Shown piece by piece: positions 1 to 7,920 of a DNA stretch of 64,000 nt (position 1 is the first letter of the stretch; the number at the start of each line of letters is the position of its first letter). A program made the position numbers and the translations under genes. The notes below the pieces were generated by a model. That model ran no database searches. It saw only the letters and a program-made list of their open reading frames with translations, and was not told where the DNA came from. The stretch spans positions 9,750-73,749 of the forward strand of contig DASXFE010000133.1 in NCBI GenBank assembly GCA_036489765.1. Reading direction: 5' to 3'. This stretch comes from DATARH01 sp036489765 (GTDB taxonomy: Bacteria > Pseudomonadota > Alphaproteobacteria > ATCC43930 > CGMCC-115725).

Positions 1-1586
1 ATGTTGACGAGAGCGAGCTCAAGCTCGTTGGGGTCGACCTTCACCGGCCACACTTCGGAACCGATGGTGGCAACCAGGCTCACGCCCGGCTCCAGCGCGC
101 CGCCGAGCATCGCCCTCAGCCCCTCCACCCGCTCGCCGAGCAGGATGACCCGCGGGTTCGCCGGCTGGCGCCGGGCGAACGCCAAAAGCTGACGCGTCAG
201 CGTTTCCCCGCGGGCGATGGCGGTCTCTATCGCCTCGATCGAGCGCGCCAATCCGGGCGCGGCAGCGATCCGCCCCCTGATGAGCTCGGTATGACCGCGC
301 ACAACCGTCAGCAGATTGTTGAAGTCATGCGCGACCCCGCCCGTGAGCTGGCCGAGCGCATCCATCTTCTGCGAGCGCGTGCGCTGCTCTTCCGCTTGCT
401 GAAGCGCCTTCTGCGCGTCGCGCCGCTCGGTGATGTCACGGGTGATCTTGGCAAAGCCGATCAGGTCGCCTTTCTCGTCGCGGATCGGATCGATGACGAC
501 ATTCGCCCAGAACATCGTCCCGTCCTTGCGGACGCGCCAGCCTTCCGCCTCGAAACGGCCTTCCTGCACCGCCGTGTATAGCGCCTTGAGCGGCATCCCG
601 GCGGCGCGGTCCCGCTCCGGATAGAAGCGCGAGAAATGCTGGCCGATGATCTCGTTGGCGGTGTAGCCCTTGATGCGCGCGGCGCCGGCATTCCAGCTCG
701 TCACGATGCCGTTCGGATCGAGCATAAACAGGGCGTAATCGGTGACGCCCGCGACCAGCAGCCGGAATTGCCGCTCGCTTTCCCGCAACGCCTCCTGCGC
801 CGAGCGGCGTTCGGTGATGTCGCGGGTGATTTTGACAAAGCCTTCGAGCGAGCCGGTTTCGTCGTTGCGAATGGCATCGACGACGACCAGTGCCCAGAAC
901 CGGCTGCCATCCTTGCGGACGCGCCAGCCTTCGCCCTCGAACCGGCCGTCGCGCGCGGCGGTATCGAGGACACGCGCCGGCATCCCCGCCGCCCGATCTT
1001 CCTTCGTGTAGAATTTCGAGAAGTGCTGCCCGACGATCTCTTCGGCCGTATAGCCCTTCAAATATTCCGCGCCCCGGTTCCAATTCACCACGACGCCGCT
1101 CGGGTCGAGCATGTAAAGAGCGTAGTCGACCACCCCTTCGACGAGCATCCGGAAGCGGCGCTCGCTATGGCGCAGCGCTTCCTGCGCCTCCATCCGCTCG
1201 GTGATATCGCGGATGATCTTGGCGAACCCGACCACCTGGCCGTGCTCGTCGACAATTCGATGGACGACGGCGTTGCACCAGAAGCGGCTGCCATTCTTCC
1301 GTACCCGCCAGCCCTCGCTTTCGTAGCGCCCCTCGGTCCGCGCCGTTTCGAGCAGCGCTTGCGGGACGCCCAGAGCCTGGTCTTCGGCGGTGAAAAACCG
1401 CGAGAAATGCTGCCCGATGATCTCGACGGAGGCGTAGCCCTTGATGCGCTCGGCGCCGACGTTCCAGGTCGTCACAAACCCGTTCGGGTCGAGCATACAG
1501 ATGGCGTATTCGGAGATCGCGTCGAGCAGCAACTCCAAACGATGAGCATCTGTAGAATGATAAGCGCTACCGGCGATCAGAGCCAT
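1..1586 (-). CDS. Sensor histidine kinase with three PAS domains (3' end outside window)
   Basis: The frame is open from an ATG at 1586 through base 1, so 528 codons are visible and the C terminus lies outside. Three closely related PAS sensor domains occupy roughly residues 17-128, 144-258 and 270-385, and each ends in a PAC-type D-I-T-E-R sequence. A short coiled linker is followed by the phosphoacceptor box GGVAHDFNNLL, with the histidine near residue 420, and the N-box of the ATPase domain is just entered at the window edge. The GG(V/I)AHDFNN box is typical of soluble hybrid kinases that often carry a C-terminal receiver. No membrane segment is visible, so cytosolic sensing is likely. The frame stays open upstream of 1586, but this ATG gives a short leader before PAS1. 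The ligand is unknown. Confidence 0.88.
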   Translation of the reverse strand, partial: MALIAGSAYHSTDAHRLELLLDAISEYAICMLDPNGFVTTWNVGAERIKGYASVEIIGQHFSRFFTAEDQALGVPQALLETARTEGRYESEGWRVRKNGSRFWCNAVVHRIVDEHGQVVGFAKIIRDITERMEAQEALRHSERRFRMLVEGVVDYALYMLDPSGVVVNWNRGAEYLKGYTAEEIVGQHFSKFYTKEDRAAGMPARVLDTAARDGRFEGEGWRVRKDGSRFWALVVVDAIRNDETGSLEGFVKITRDITERRSAQEALRESERQFRLLVAGVTDYALFMLDPNGIVTSWNAGAARIKGYTANEIIGQHFSRFYPERDRAAGMPLKALYTAVQEGRFEAEGWRVRKDGTMFWANVVIDPIRDEKGDLIGFAKITRDITERRDAQKALQQAEEQRTRSQKMDALGQLTGGVAHDFNNLLTVVRGHTELIRGRIAAAPGLARSIEAIETAIARGETLTRQLLAFARRQPANPRVILLGERVEGLRAMLGGALEPGVSLVATIGSEVWPVKVDPNELELALVN

Positions 1587-1754
1587 CTCGGCACCCGCAA
1601 GATCTTCACGCCACTTGCCCCTCGCATCGGCGAAGTGTCCTCTGATACGGTGTTTCAGTCTATAGGCACCATAAAAACACCGAGTATCAGCATGGGTTTC
1701 AGCGTACAGCGTGAGATTAGAGGAAGGGCTCCGATACCATTCACACCCTTCGCC
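1587..1754. promoter_or_regulatory. Divergent intergenic region with long imperfect inverted repeat
   Basis: This spacer separates the minus-strand kinase from the plus-strand small proteins. It contains GATAC-GGTGTTT at 1644-1655 and its complement AAACACC-GA-GTATC at 1675-1688, a twelve-base arm with a two-base bulge around a 19-base loop. The placement fits an operator or a structured leader shared by the divergent genes. There is no T-tract on the right arm, so a simple intrinsic terminator is less likely. The function is inferred. Confidence 0.4.
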
Positions 1755-2015
1755 ATGGCCCAAGGAAAGAGCGATGCGGATGGCACCCCGCAGGATGACG
1801 GCGCCGCTCGCGATGCCGCCCCGCGCGATGACCTGCCCTACAGGGTCGAACTTTGGAATGAGGAAAGAACCTCGGTCGAGCAGGTCTTGGCAGTGACCGC
1901 GCACAGCAGCATCGGCTATGCGGCTTACCACGCCGCGACGCGGGAGTACCCGGATCGCTATCTGACGCTGAGCCACCGAAATCGGGTTCTTTCGCGATGG
2001 AATGCCCAGCACTGA
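1755..2015 (+). CDS. Small conserved protein, tandem paralogue 1 (86 aa)
   Basis: This 86-residue protein has a low-complexity acidic N terminus (about residues 1-25) followed by a compact domain that begins L-P-Y-R-V-E-L-W and ends near L-S-H-R-N-R-V-L-S. The next gene encodes the same pattern (L-P-Y-R-I-E-L and L-R-R-G-N-R-I-L), so the two are diverged tandem duplicates. No signal peptide or membrane segment is visible. Small proteins of this pattern occur as hypotheticals in Alphaproteobacteria, and I cannot name a function. The ATG at 1755 is chosen because the longer upstream frame overlaps the divergent kinase and has no protein-like content. Confidence 0.6.
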   Translation: MAQGKSDADGTPQDDGAARDAAPRDDLPYRVELWNEERTSVEQVLAVTAHSSIGYAAYHAATREYPDRYLTLSHRNRVLSRWNAQH

Positions 2016-2038
2016 CTGGGAAGCGTCGAAAGATCCAA

Positions 2039-2290
2039 ATGGCCAGGATTTCCCCTCGATCCCGCACGCTGGAAACCCTCCCCTACCGGATCGAGCTGGC
2101 GGGCGCGGCCGATGACGAGCGACGGATCCTCGCCCGCGCCATGACCCTTCAGCTTGCCCGCGCGATCTTTCGTGCCGCGAGCGAGGAGCATCCGGACGCC
2201 CGGATTACGCTGCGCCGGGGCAATCGGATCCTCGGGAACTCGGAACCCAAGATGGCGCCAGGAGCCTCCTCGGCCCGCGCCGGCCGGTAA
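2039..2290 (+). CDS. Small conserved protein, tandem paralogue 2 (83 aa)
   Basis: This is an 83-residue paralogue of the preceding gene, 23 bp downstream and in the same orientation, so the pair is probably cotranscribed. The domain runs from L-P-Y-R-I-E-L near residue 12 through a helix rich in Ala/Arg to L-R-R-G-N-R-I-L near residue 65. The tail is rich in Pro, Ala, Ser and Gly and looks disordered. An ATG at 1997 is in frame but overlaps the previous gene; the ATG at 2039 aligns better with the paralogue. The function is unknown. Confidence 0.55.
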   Translation: MARISPRSRTLETLPYRIELAGAADDERRILARAMTLQLARAIFRAASEEHPDARITLRRGNRILGNSEPKMAPGASSARAGR

Positions 2291-2400
2291 ATCGCCTACG
2301 AGCCCCCTGTTTCGTCGGTAGACATCGCGACTGCGCGGCGCTTTGCCGCGGATGACAAAAGATCGCATCATTTCCGATGGAGAGGGTGGATTCTTCCCGT

Positions 2401-2417
2401 TGAATCGAGTTGATTCA
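2401..2417. promoter_or_regulatory. Perfect inverted repeat upstream of the sugar-importer operon
   Basis: TGAATC, a five-base spacer and GATTCA form a perfect dyad 82 bp before the first binding-protein start. The size and position suit an operator for a dimeric repressor. No adjacent regulator gene is present, and the regulator is unknown. Confidence 0.3.
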
Positions 2418-2498
2418 CCAAACGCAGAGGGCGAAGCATTACCCCTCGCGTAGTGTGCCGGTAAACGGCATCTCGATCGAACAGGGAAGGAGACGGCC

Positions 2499-3878
2499 AT
2501 GACGGGCCCGACGAGGCGTAGCGTATTGCGCGGAACGGCGGCGCTTGCGGCAACCACGATGCTGGCCAGGCCGCATGTCGCGAACGCCCAGGCGACCACG
2601 GCGGAAGCGTGGTGGACCCAGGGCTTTCTCCCCGACGAGGACACCGCATTCCAGAAACTATGCGCCGACTACGAAAAAGAAAGCAGCAACAAGCTCAACT
2701 ACAGCATCATCCCGTTCGCGCCGCTGCGCCAGAAGGAGATCTCGGCGACTACGAGCGGCGTCGTCCCCGATCTGATGGAAGCGCCGGCGATCCAGATGTA
2801 CGCCCAGCTTGCCTGGAGCGACAGCCTGATGGACGTCAGCGACGTCGTCGAAACCCAGAAAGACCAGTACCTGCCGAACGCGATCGCCAGCGCGAACTGC
2901 TTCGACAAGGAAACGAAGAAGCGCGCCTTCTACGGCGTCCCGCACAAGGCCGCGGTGATCCCATTCCACGTCTGGGGCGACCTGGTCGAGAAGGCCGGCT
3001 ACAAGCGGACCGACATTCCCAAGACGTGGGATAAGTTCCTCGATTTCTTCAAGCCCATCCAGGACAAGCTGCGCGCCGACGGCATGCGCCACGTCTATGG
3101 GCTGGGGCTGGAGATCAGCACCGTCGGCGACGATCCCACGAATACGTTCCACCAGTGGTTCTTCGCGCATGGCGGGATCGGACTGGTCACTAAGGACGGC
3201 AAGCTCCACATCGACGACCCGAAGGTCAAAGAGGCGGCGATCAAGACGCTCGATCAGCTCGTCTCCGCATTCAAGACGGGCTATGTGCCGCCGGGGTCGG
3301 TCAATTGGAACGATGCCGACGACAACAACGCCTTCCACGCCAAGCAGATCGTCATGGATTTCGACGGCACGCTGTCGACCGAGCTGGCGATGATCAAGGA
3401 CAAGAAAGCGTACATGGAAGACATGATCACGCTCGACCTGCCGCTCGACAACGACGGCAAGAAGATCCCGAGCCAGTTCGGCATCTTTACCGGGATGGTC
3501 CCGAAGGGCGCGAAAAACCCCACCGTGGCCAAGGATTTCCTGAAGTACATGATCCAGCCCAAGGTGCTCAACGACTACCTGAAGGGCGGGCTCGGGCGGT
3601 GGCTGCCGCCGATGAAGTCGATCGTCGAGAACGATCCCTGGTGGAAGGACAAATCCGATCCGCACCGGCCGACCTACGTCCAGCAGGGCATCTACGGCGA
3701 GACTGTGCCGTACTACTTCGCGTACAACCCGGCCTATGCCGAGATCATGGCCGAGCACACCTGGAACGTCGCCTGGGCCGACATCGTCACCAACGGCATG
3801 AAGCCCACGGACGCCGTGGACAAGGCGCTCAAGCGCATCCAGGAGATCTTCGCGAAATATCCGATCGAGCAGGCCTGA
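2499..3878 (+). CDS. ABC sugar transporter substrate-binding protein 1, Tat-exported
   Basis: This 459-residue periplasmic binding protein belongs to the family-1 (MalE/UgpB-like) extracellular solute-binding proteins. The N terminus has a twin-arginine signal (T-R-R-S-V-L-R at about residues 5-11), a hydrophobic Ala-rich stretch and an A-N-A-Q cleavage region near residue 31. The mature part is typical of carbohydrate or polyol binders. An AGGGAAGGAG-type ribosome-binding site precedes the ATG. A second protein of identical length, sharing many blocks (for example P-P-G-S-V-N-W-N-D-A-D-D-N-N), lies 410 bp downstream, followed by two permeases. It should capture the substrate for the importer; the exact sugar cannot be read from sequence. 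Confidence 0.88.
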   Translation: MTGPTRRSVLRGTAALAATTMLARPHVANAQATTAEAWWTQGFLPDEDTAFQKLCADYEKESSNKLNYSIIPFAPLRQKEISATTSGVVPDLMEAPAIQMYAQLAWSDSLMDVSDVVETQKDQYLPNAIASANCFDKETKKRAFYGVPHKAAVIPFHVWGDLVEKAGYKRTDIPKTWDKFLDFFKPIQDKLRADGMRHVYGLGLEISTVGDDPTNTFHQWFFAHGGIGLVTKDGKLHIDDPKVKEAAIKTLDQLVSAFKTGYVPPGSVNWNDADDNNAFHAKQIVMDFDGTLSTELAMIKDKKAYMEDMITLDLPLDNDGKKIPSQFGIFTGMVPKGAKNPTVAKDFLKYMIQPKVLNDYLKGGLGRWLPPMKSIVENDPWWKDKSDPHRPTYVQQGIYGETVPYYFAYNPAYAEIMAEHTWNVAWADIVTNGMKPTDAVDKALKRIQEIFAKYPIEQA

Positions 3879-4288
3879 CGGTCGTCCCGCGCGGCGTCCC
3901 GAACCGGCCGGGCCGCCGCATCGGGTTCCCTTCAACTTAATGCGAGCGGCGGCGACCCAGATTGACCCCATCTGCCCCCGGGCTTACCCTCCGACCTTTG
4001 CCGAGCCTGCGATTGCGGCAGGCGGCATCGAACAGGGAAGCGGCGGACATGGCGTGTCCGGCATTATCGTTCCAGCGAAGCAAAAGCATTTGCGCGACGG
4101 CGAGTCCAGCGGGCCGCGTGGCCTGCGCCGTCTCGGTAGAAGACCGGCGCGGCGCCTGCGCGCCAAAGGGCAGCACCTGCGGCATGTCGGTCGATTGACC
4201 AGGGCTGTTTGGGAGGAATAAGGTTCCCCCGTAAGAATTCGGACTCGCCCACTGGATTGGCGGGAAAGACAAACAGGGAAGGAGGCGA
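3879..4288. other. 410-bp gap between binding-protein genes with a vestigial leader
   Basis: No credible gene is seen here. At 4028-4052 there is a TCGAACAGGGAAG sequence followed by an ATG nine bases on, closely matching the leader just before SBP1 (2477-2501). The leader before SBP2 also has AACAGGGAAGGAG (4271-4283). Downstream of the 4050 ATG there is no binding-protein coding sequence. This suggests a remnant of an additional, deleted or converted binding-protein copy. Confidence 0.35.
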
Positions 4289-5668
4289 GTGGTGGCGACG
4301 TTTACTCGGCGTTCAGTGCTTAGGAGTTCGGTGGCCCTTGCCGCGGCGGGGACATTCGGTCGCCCGTATATCGCCAATGCACAGGCAAAGACAGCGACGG
4401 TGTGGTGGGTTCAGGGCTTTTTCCCGGAAGAGGACGGGGCCTTCAAGACCCTCGCCGCGAGCTACGAAAAGACCAGCGGAAACAAGCTCGATTACAGCAT
4501 CATCCCGTTCGCCCCGATGCGGCAGAAGATCATCTCGGCGATCACCAGCGGGGTGGTTCCCGATCTGATGTACGCGACGCCGCCGGAGGTGGTGCCCGAG
4601 CAGGCTTGGGCCGGCAAGCTGGTAGACGTCACCGACGTCATCGACACCCAGAAGTCCAAATTCCTTCCGGCCGCCATCAATTCGGCCTATTTCTACAACG
4701 CGCAGGAAAAGAAGCACAGCTACTACGGCGTTCCTTTTGAGGGCGGCGTGGTTCCTTTCCATGTATGGCAGGATCTTGTCGAGGAGGCCGGCGCCAAGAT
4801 GTCCGACGTCCCGAACAAGTGGGATGCTTTCATCGACTTCTTCCCGCCGCTTGAGAAGATCCTGCGCGGCAAGGGGCACCGCCACCTTTATGCGACCGCG
4901 TTCGTGGTCAGCACGATCGGCAACGATCCGCTCAACACCTTCCACGCCTTTCTGATCGCGTATGGCGGCGCGGGCCTCGTGACGCCCGACGGCAAGCTCC
5001 ACGCCGACGACCCGCAGGTGCAGGAAGCCGTGATCAAGGCCCTCGACAAGTTGACCAGCTATTTCAAGGACGGGCACATCCCGCCGGGCTCGGTCAACTG
5101 GAACGACGCCGACGACAACAACGCGTTCCACGCCAAGCTCGCGATCATGGACTACGACGGCACGCTGTCGACCGAGCTCGCCATGATCCATGACGAGAAG
5201 GCCTATAAGAACATGGTCACGATGGGCCGGCCGCTGATGAACGACGGCAAGCAACAGCCGAGCATCTACGGCGTTAACAACGCAATCATCCCGACCGGCG
5301 CGAAGAACGTCGAGGTGGCCAAGGACTTCATGAAGTACGCGATCCAGCCCGATGTGGACAACACCTACCTCAAGGGCGCGTTGTGCCGCTGGCTGCCGGT
5401 CTACGGCGAGACGGCCAAAAACGATCCGTTCTGGACCGACCCGGCCGATCCGCACCGGGCGCCCTATGTCAAGATGGGTATAGACGAGCCGACGATCCCC
5501 GAATACTTCGTCTATAATCCGGCCTATGCCCAGTGCCGGACGGAGCACATCTTCAACGTCGCGTGGTCCGATGTCGTCAGCAACGGCATGAGCACCAAGG
5601 ATGCCGCCGCCAAGGCATTGAAGAGGGCAACCGAGATCTTCGCCAAATACCCGATCCAGCAGACCTAA
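4289..5668 (+). CDS. ABC sugar transporter substrate-binding protein 2, Tat-exported
   Basis: This 459-residue paralogue of the previous binding protein has a Tat signal (T-R-R-S-V-L-R near residues 6-12) and an A-N-A-Q cleavage region near residue 31. The start is GTG at 4289, placed by the strong GGAAGGAGG ribosome-binding site six bases upstream. The gene ends 9 bp before the first permease, so it is the binding protein most tightly linked to the permeases. Equal lengths and shared motifs show duplication, and differences across the body suggest a divergent ligand or affinity. Family-1 solute-binding proteins deliver sugars or polyols to MalF/MalG-type permeases. Confidence 0.88.
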   Translation: MVATFTRRSVLRSSVALAAAGTFGRPYIANAQAKTATVWWVQGFFPEEDGAFKTLAASYEKTSGNKLDYSIIPFAPMRQKIISAITSGVVPDLMYATPPEVVPEQAWAGKLVDVTDVIDTQKSKFLPAAINSAYFYNAQEKKHSYYGVPFEGGVVPFHVWQDLVEEAGAKMSDVPNKWDAFIDFFPPLEKILRGKGHRHLYATAFVVSTIGNDPLNTFHAFLIAYGGAGLVTPDGKLHADDPQVQEAVIKALDKLTSYFKDGHIPPGSVNWNDADDNNAFHAKLAIMDYDGTLSTELAMIHDEKAYKNMVTMGRPLMNDGKQQPSIYGVNNAIIPTGAKNVEVAKDFMKYAIQPDVDNTYLKGALCRWLPVYGETAKNDPFWTDPADPHRAPYVKMGIDEPTIPEYFVYNPAYAQCRTEHIFNVAWSDVVSNGMSTKDAAAKALKRATEIFAKYPIQQT

Positions 5669-5677
5669 GAGGCAAGC

Positions 5678-6592
5678 ATGGACGCGACCCAGGTAATCGA
5701 AACCGGCCGCGGCAAGGCGATAGCCGGCCCGCGGCGGCGCTCATGGCGCGGCGGTCTCCAGGGCTCGGAATACACTTGGGCGCTTGCCTTTGTCGTTCCG
5801 TACATCGCCGTGTTTCTTGTGTTTGTCGCCTACCCGGTCGCGTTCGGGCTGTGGCTCGGCCATGAGCCGAAGCTGTACGCCGAGCTGTGGGATGACCCGG
5901 TCTACAAAATGACCGTCATCAACACGATCCTCTACCTAGTCATCGGCGTGAACGTGAAGATGTTCCTGGCGCTGTTGCTGTCGGGCTTCTTCATGCGGCC
6001 GGGCTGGTGGGTCAAGGCCCTGCTGATGATCTATGTGCTGCCCTGGGCGGTGCCGGCATTGCCGACCTTCATCTCGATCCACTGGATGCTCAATACCGAT
6101 TACGGGCTCGTCAACAACCTCCTCTACGATCTCTTCGGCTCGAACGGTGTTCCCTGGCTCGACCAGCGCTGGCCGGCGATGGGTTCGGTGATCGCCGCCT
6201 ATATCTGGAAGAACATGCCGTTCTGGACCGTGATCCTCCTCGCCGGACGGATGGCGATCCCCGAGGATATCCGCGAGGCGGCCAAGATCGACGGCGCAAC
6301 CGGGATCAAGAGCTTTACTCTTATCACCTTCCCGATGCTGGCGAACCTCTATCTCGTCTGCACGCTGCTTTCGACGATCTTTACGGTAGGCGACTTCAAC
6401 ACCTCGACCTTTGTCTCCGGCGGCGGCCCGGCCTTCTCGACCTATGTGCTGGCGACCCTCGGCATCCGCGACGCCTTCGATCTCGCGCATCCCGAACTCG
6501 GCGTCGCTGCGGTGATGACGGCGCTGCCGTTGATCATCCCCCTCGTCATCATCTTGATGCGCAAACTCCGGACCGCACAGGTGCAGCTATGA
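5678..6592 (+). CDS. ABC sugar transporter permease, MalF-like
   Basis: This 304-residue inner-membrane protein has about six transmembrane segments. The cytoplasmic EAA loop, E-A-A-K-I-D-G-A, is near residue 205 and contacts the ATPase in this family. It follows the second binding protein by 9 bp and overlaps the next permease by four bases (ATGA), so the two permeases are translationally coupled and should form a heterodimeric channel. No nucleotide-binding subunit follows; in this family a shared ATPase encoded elsewhere can serve. Confidence 0.9.
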   Translation: MDATQVIETGRGKAIAGPRRRSWRGGLQGSEYTWALAFVVPYIAVFLVFVAYPVAFGLWLGHEPKLYAELWDDPVYKMTVINTILYLVIGVNVKMFLALLLSGFFMRPGWWVKALLMIYVLPWAVPALPTFISIHWMLNTDYGLVNNLLYDLFGSNGVPWLDQRWPAMGSVIAAYIWKNMPFWTVILLAGRMAIPEDIREAAKIDGATGIKSFTLITFPMLANLYLVCTLLSTIFTVGDFNTSTFVSGGGPAFSTYVLATLGIRDAFDLAHPELGVAAVMTALPLIIPLVIILMRKLRTAQVQL

Positions 6593-7503
6593 CCGCCGTC
6601 ACCGTCTCAAATCTCGACGCGGCCCGCGCCCGCGATACGTCGCAGGCGATGCGCCGGGCGGCAAAGCGCCGCCGCTATGTGGCGAACGGATTTTCGGTGG
6701 TGCTGGCCGCGGTGTTGCTGGTCTGGACGCTGATGCCGATCTACAACATCGTCATGGTCTCGCTTGAGAGCCACAACGACGTATTCAGCAACAACATCTG
6801 GCCCGACTATCCGTCTCTCAACGGCTATGGCGTGGTAATCCACCAGGGCCATTGGTATCTCCAGTATTTCTGGCACCAGTACGGCAACAGCATCTATGTC
6901 GGCGTCGCCGTTACGTTCCTGACCCTGCTGATCAGCTCGATGACCAGCTTTTCGATCGGGCGGATGCGGCTGAAGCACGGGTGGCTCCTGACCAACACGG
7001 CGCTTCTGACCTACGTGATCCCGGCGTCGTTCCTGGCGATCCCGTTTTATCGGATCATGCAGAATTACGGGCTGACCAATAATCTCTGGTCGGTGATCGC
7101 GGCGATGGTGACCTTTGCCACGCCCTACGCGATCTTCATCTTCCAGAACTACGGCGCCAGCATCCCGATGGAACTTGATGAGTCGGCCCGCATCGACGGC
7201 GCGTCGCCGTGGCAGATCTATTACAAGATCTATCTTCCCCTGATGGCCCCGGCGCTGGTCGCGGTCGGCACCTACGCACTGCTCCTCGCCTGGAACGAGT
7301 ACCTCTATCAGTTCCTGCTGCTGTCGGATAAGCGCACCATGACCGTGCCGGTCGCGCTGGCGCAGTTCCTCAACAGCGACGAGGCGCCGTGGAACTACAT
7401 GATGGCGACGGCGATCGTCTATGCGCTCCCGCCGATCGCCGCCTATTACTGCTTCCGCCAAAAGATGACCGGCGGCCTGACGATGGGCGGCGTCAAAGGG
7501 TAG
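6589..7503 (+). CDS. ABC sugar transporter permease, MalG-like
   Basis: This 304-residue permease starts at the ATG inside the ATGA overlap with the MalF-like gene. Hydrophobic segments begin near residue 30, and the EAA loop reads E-S-A-R-I-D-G-A near residue 200. The C terminus is short and basic, as in MalG-type subunits. It is the last gene of the importer operon, and a hairpin terminator follows 23 bp after the stop codon. Confidence 0.9.
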   Translation: MTAVTVSNLDAARARDTSQAMRRAAKRRRYVANGFSVVLAAVLLVWTLMPIYNIVMVSLESHNDVFSNNIWPDYPSLNGYGVVIHQGHWYLQYFWHQYGNSIYVGVAVTFLTLLISSMTSFSIGRMRLKHGWLLTNTALLTYVIPASFLAIPFYRIMQNYGLTNNLWSVIAAMVTFATPYAIFIFQNYGASIPMELDESARIDGASPWQIYYKIYLPLMAPALVAVGTYALLLAWNEYLYQFLLLSDKRTMTVPVALAQFLNSDEAPWNYMMATAIVYALPPIAAYYCFRQKMTGGLTMGGVKG

Positions 7504-7526
7504 ATCGCCCAGACGCTCACAAAACC

Positions 7527-7563
7527 AAAACGGGCGTGCGGATTATCCCGCGCGCCCGTTTCG
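7527..7563 (+). terminator. Rho-independent terminator after importer operon
   Basis: AAACGGGCG at 7528-7536 pairs with CGCCCGTTT at 7553-7561, with an A-rich left flank and T's on the right arm. It is placed immediately after the MalG-like gene. Confidence 0.7.
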
Positions 7564-7587
7564 CGTTACGAGGGCCGCCGTTGAACC

Positions 7588-7920
7588 TTGAGCGGAGGCC
7601 GTCCAACGACGCCGGATCTCAGAATCCTCGTATGGGTCGTTGCGCTCACGTTTATTCAGGTCGTCGTCGCGGCACTTGCAGCCAACGGGCAGGTCAGCCT
7701 GCCGACGCTTGCGGGAAATCGCGAGGGGATATGCCCGCTGCCGGGTTGGCCGGGCGGACCCAGCGGGCGCAACCCTCTTCGGCCCGGCGTTTCCTCCGGG
7801 GCCGGTCGCGCATATCTACCTCGCCGGCATCCCTTGGCCGCACACACTCGCCTGGACCGTCTCGGTGATCGGGATGGTGACGATCTTTATTCGGCTGGTA
7901 TGGCCGAAGGAACCGCGGTC
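7588..7920 (+). pseudogene. Decayed MAPEG-family membrane protein
   Basis: Fragments of one MAPEG-like protein (membrane-associated eicosanoid/glutathione metabolism family) appear in all three frames in the right order. A TTG-initiated piece has a first membrane helix and a G-N-R-E-G sequence (to about 7730). The neighbouring frame then gives A-G-L-A-G-R-T-Q-R-A (about 7740-7775). The third frame gives the C-terminal helices with Y-L-A-G-I-P-W and T-L-A-W-T-V-S-V-I-G (about 7810-7905). The middle part of the protein is missing, so deletion plus frameshifts are inferred. The 3' end overlaps the convergent MFS gene. An intact family member is about 130 residues. Confidence 0.55.

Noticed and set aside
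636..1754. A long plus-strand frame upstream of and continuous with the first small gene
   Set aside because: It is antisense to the PAS kinase and has no recognisable fold; only the portion from the ATG at 1755 is protein-like.
3940..4221. A 93-residue frame in the gap between the binding proteins
   Set aside because: No ribosome-binding site, skewed composition and no pattern; the gap is better explained by vestigial leader DNA.
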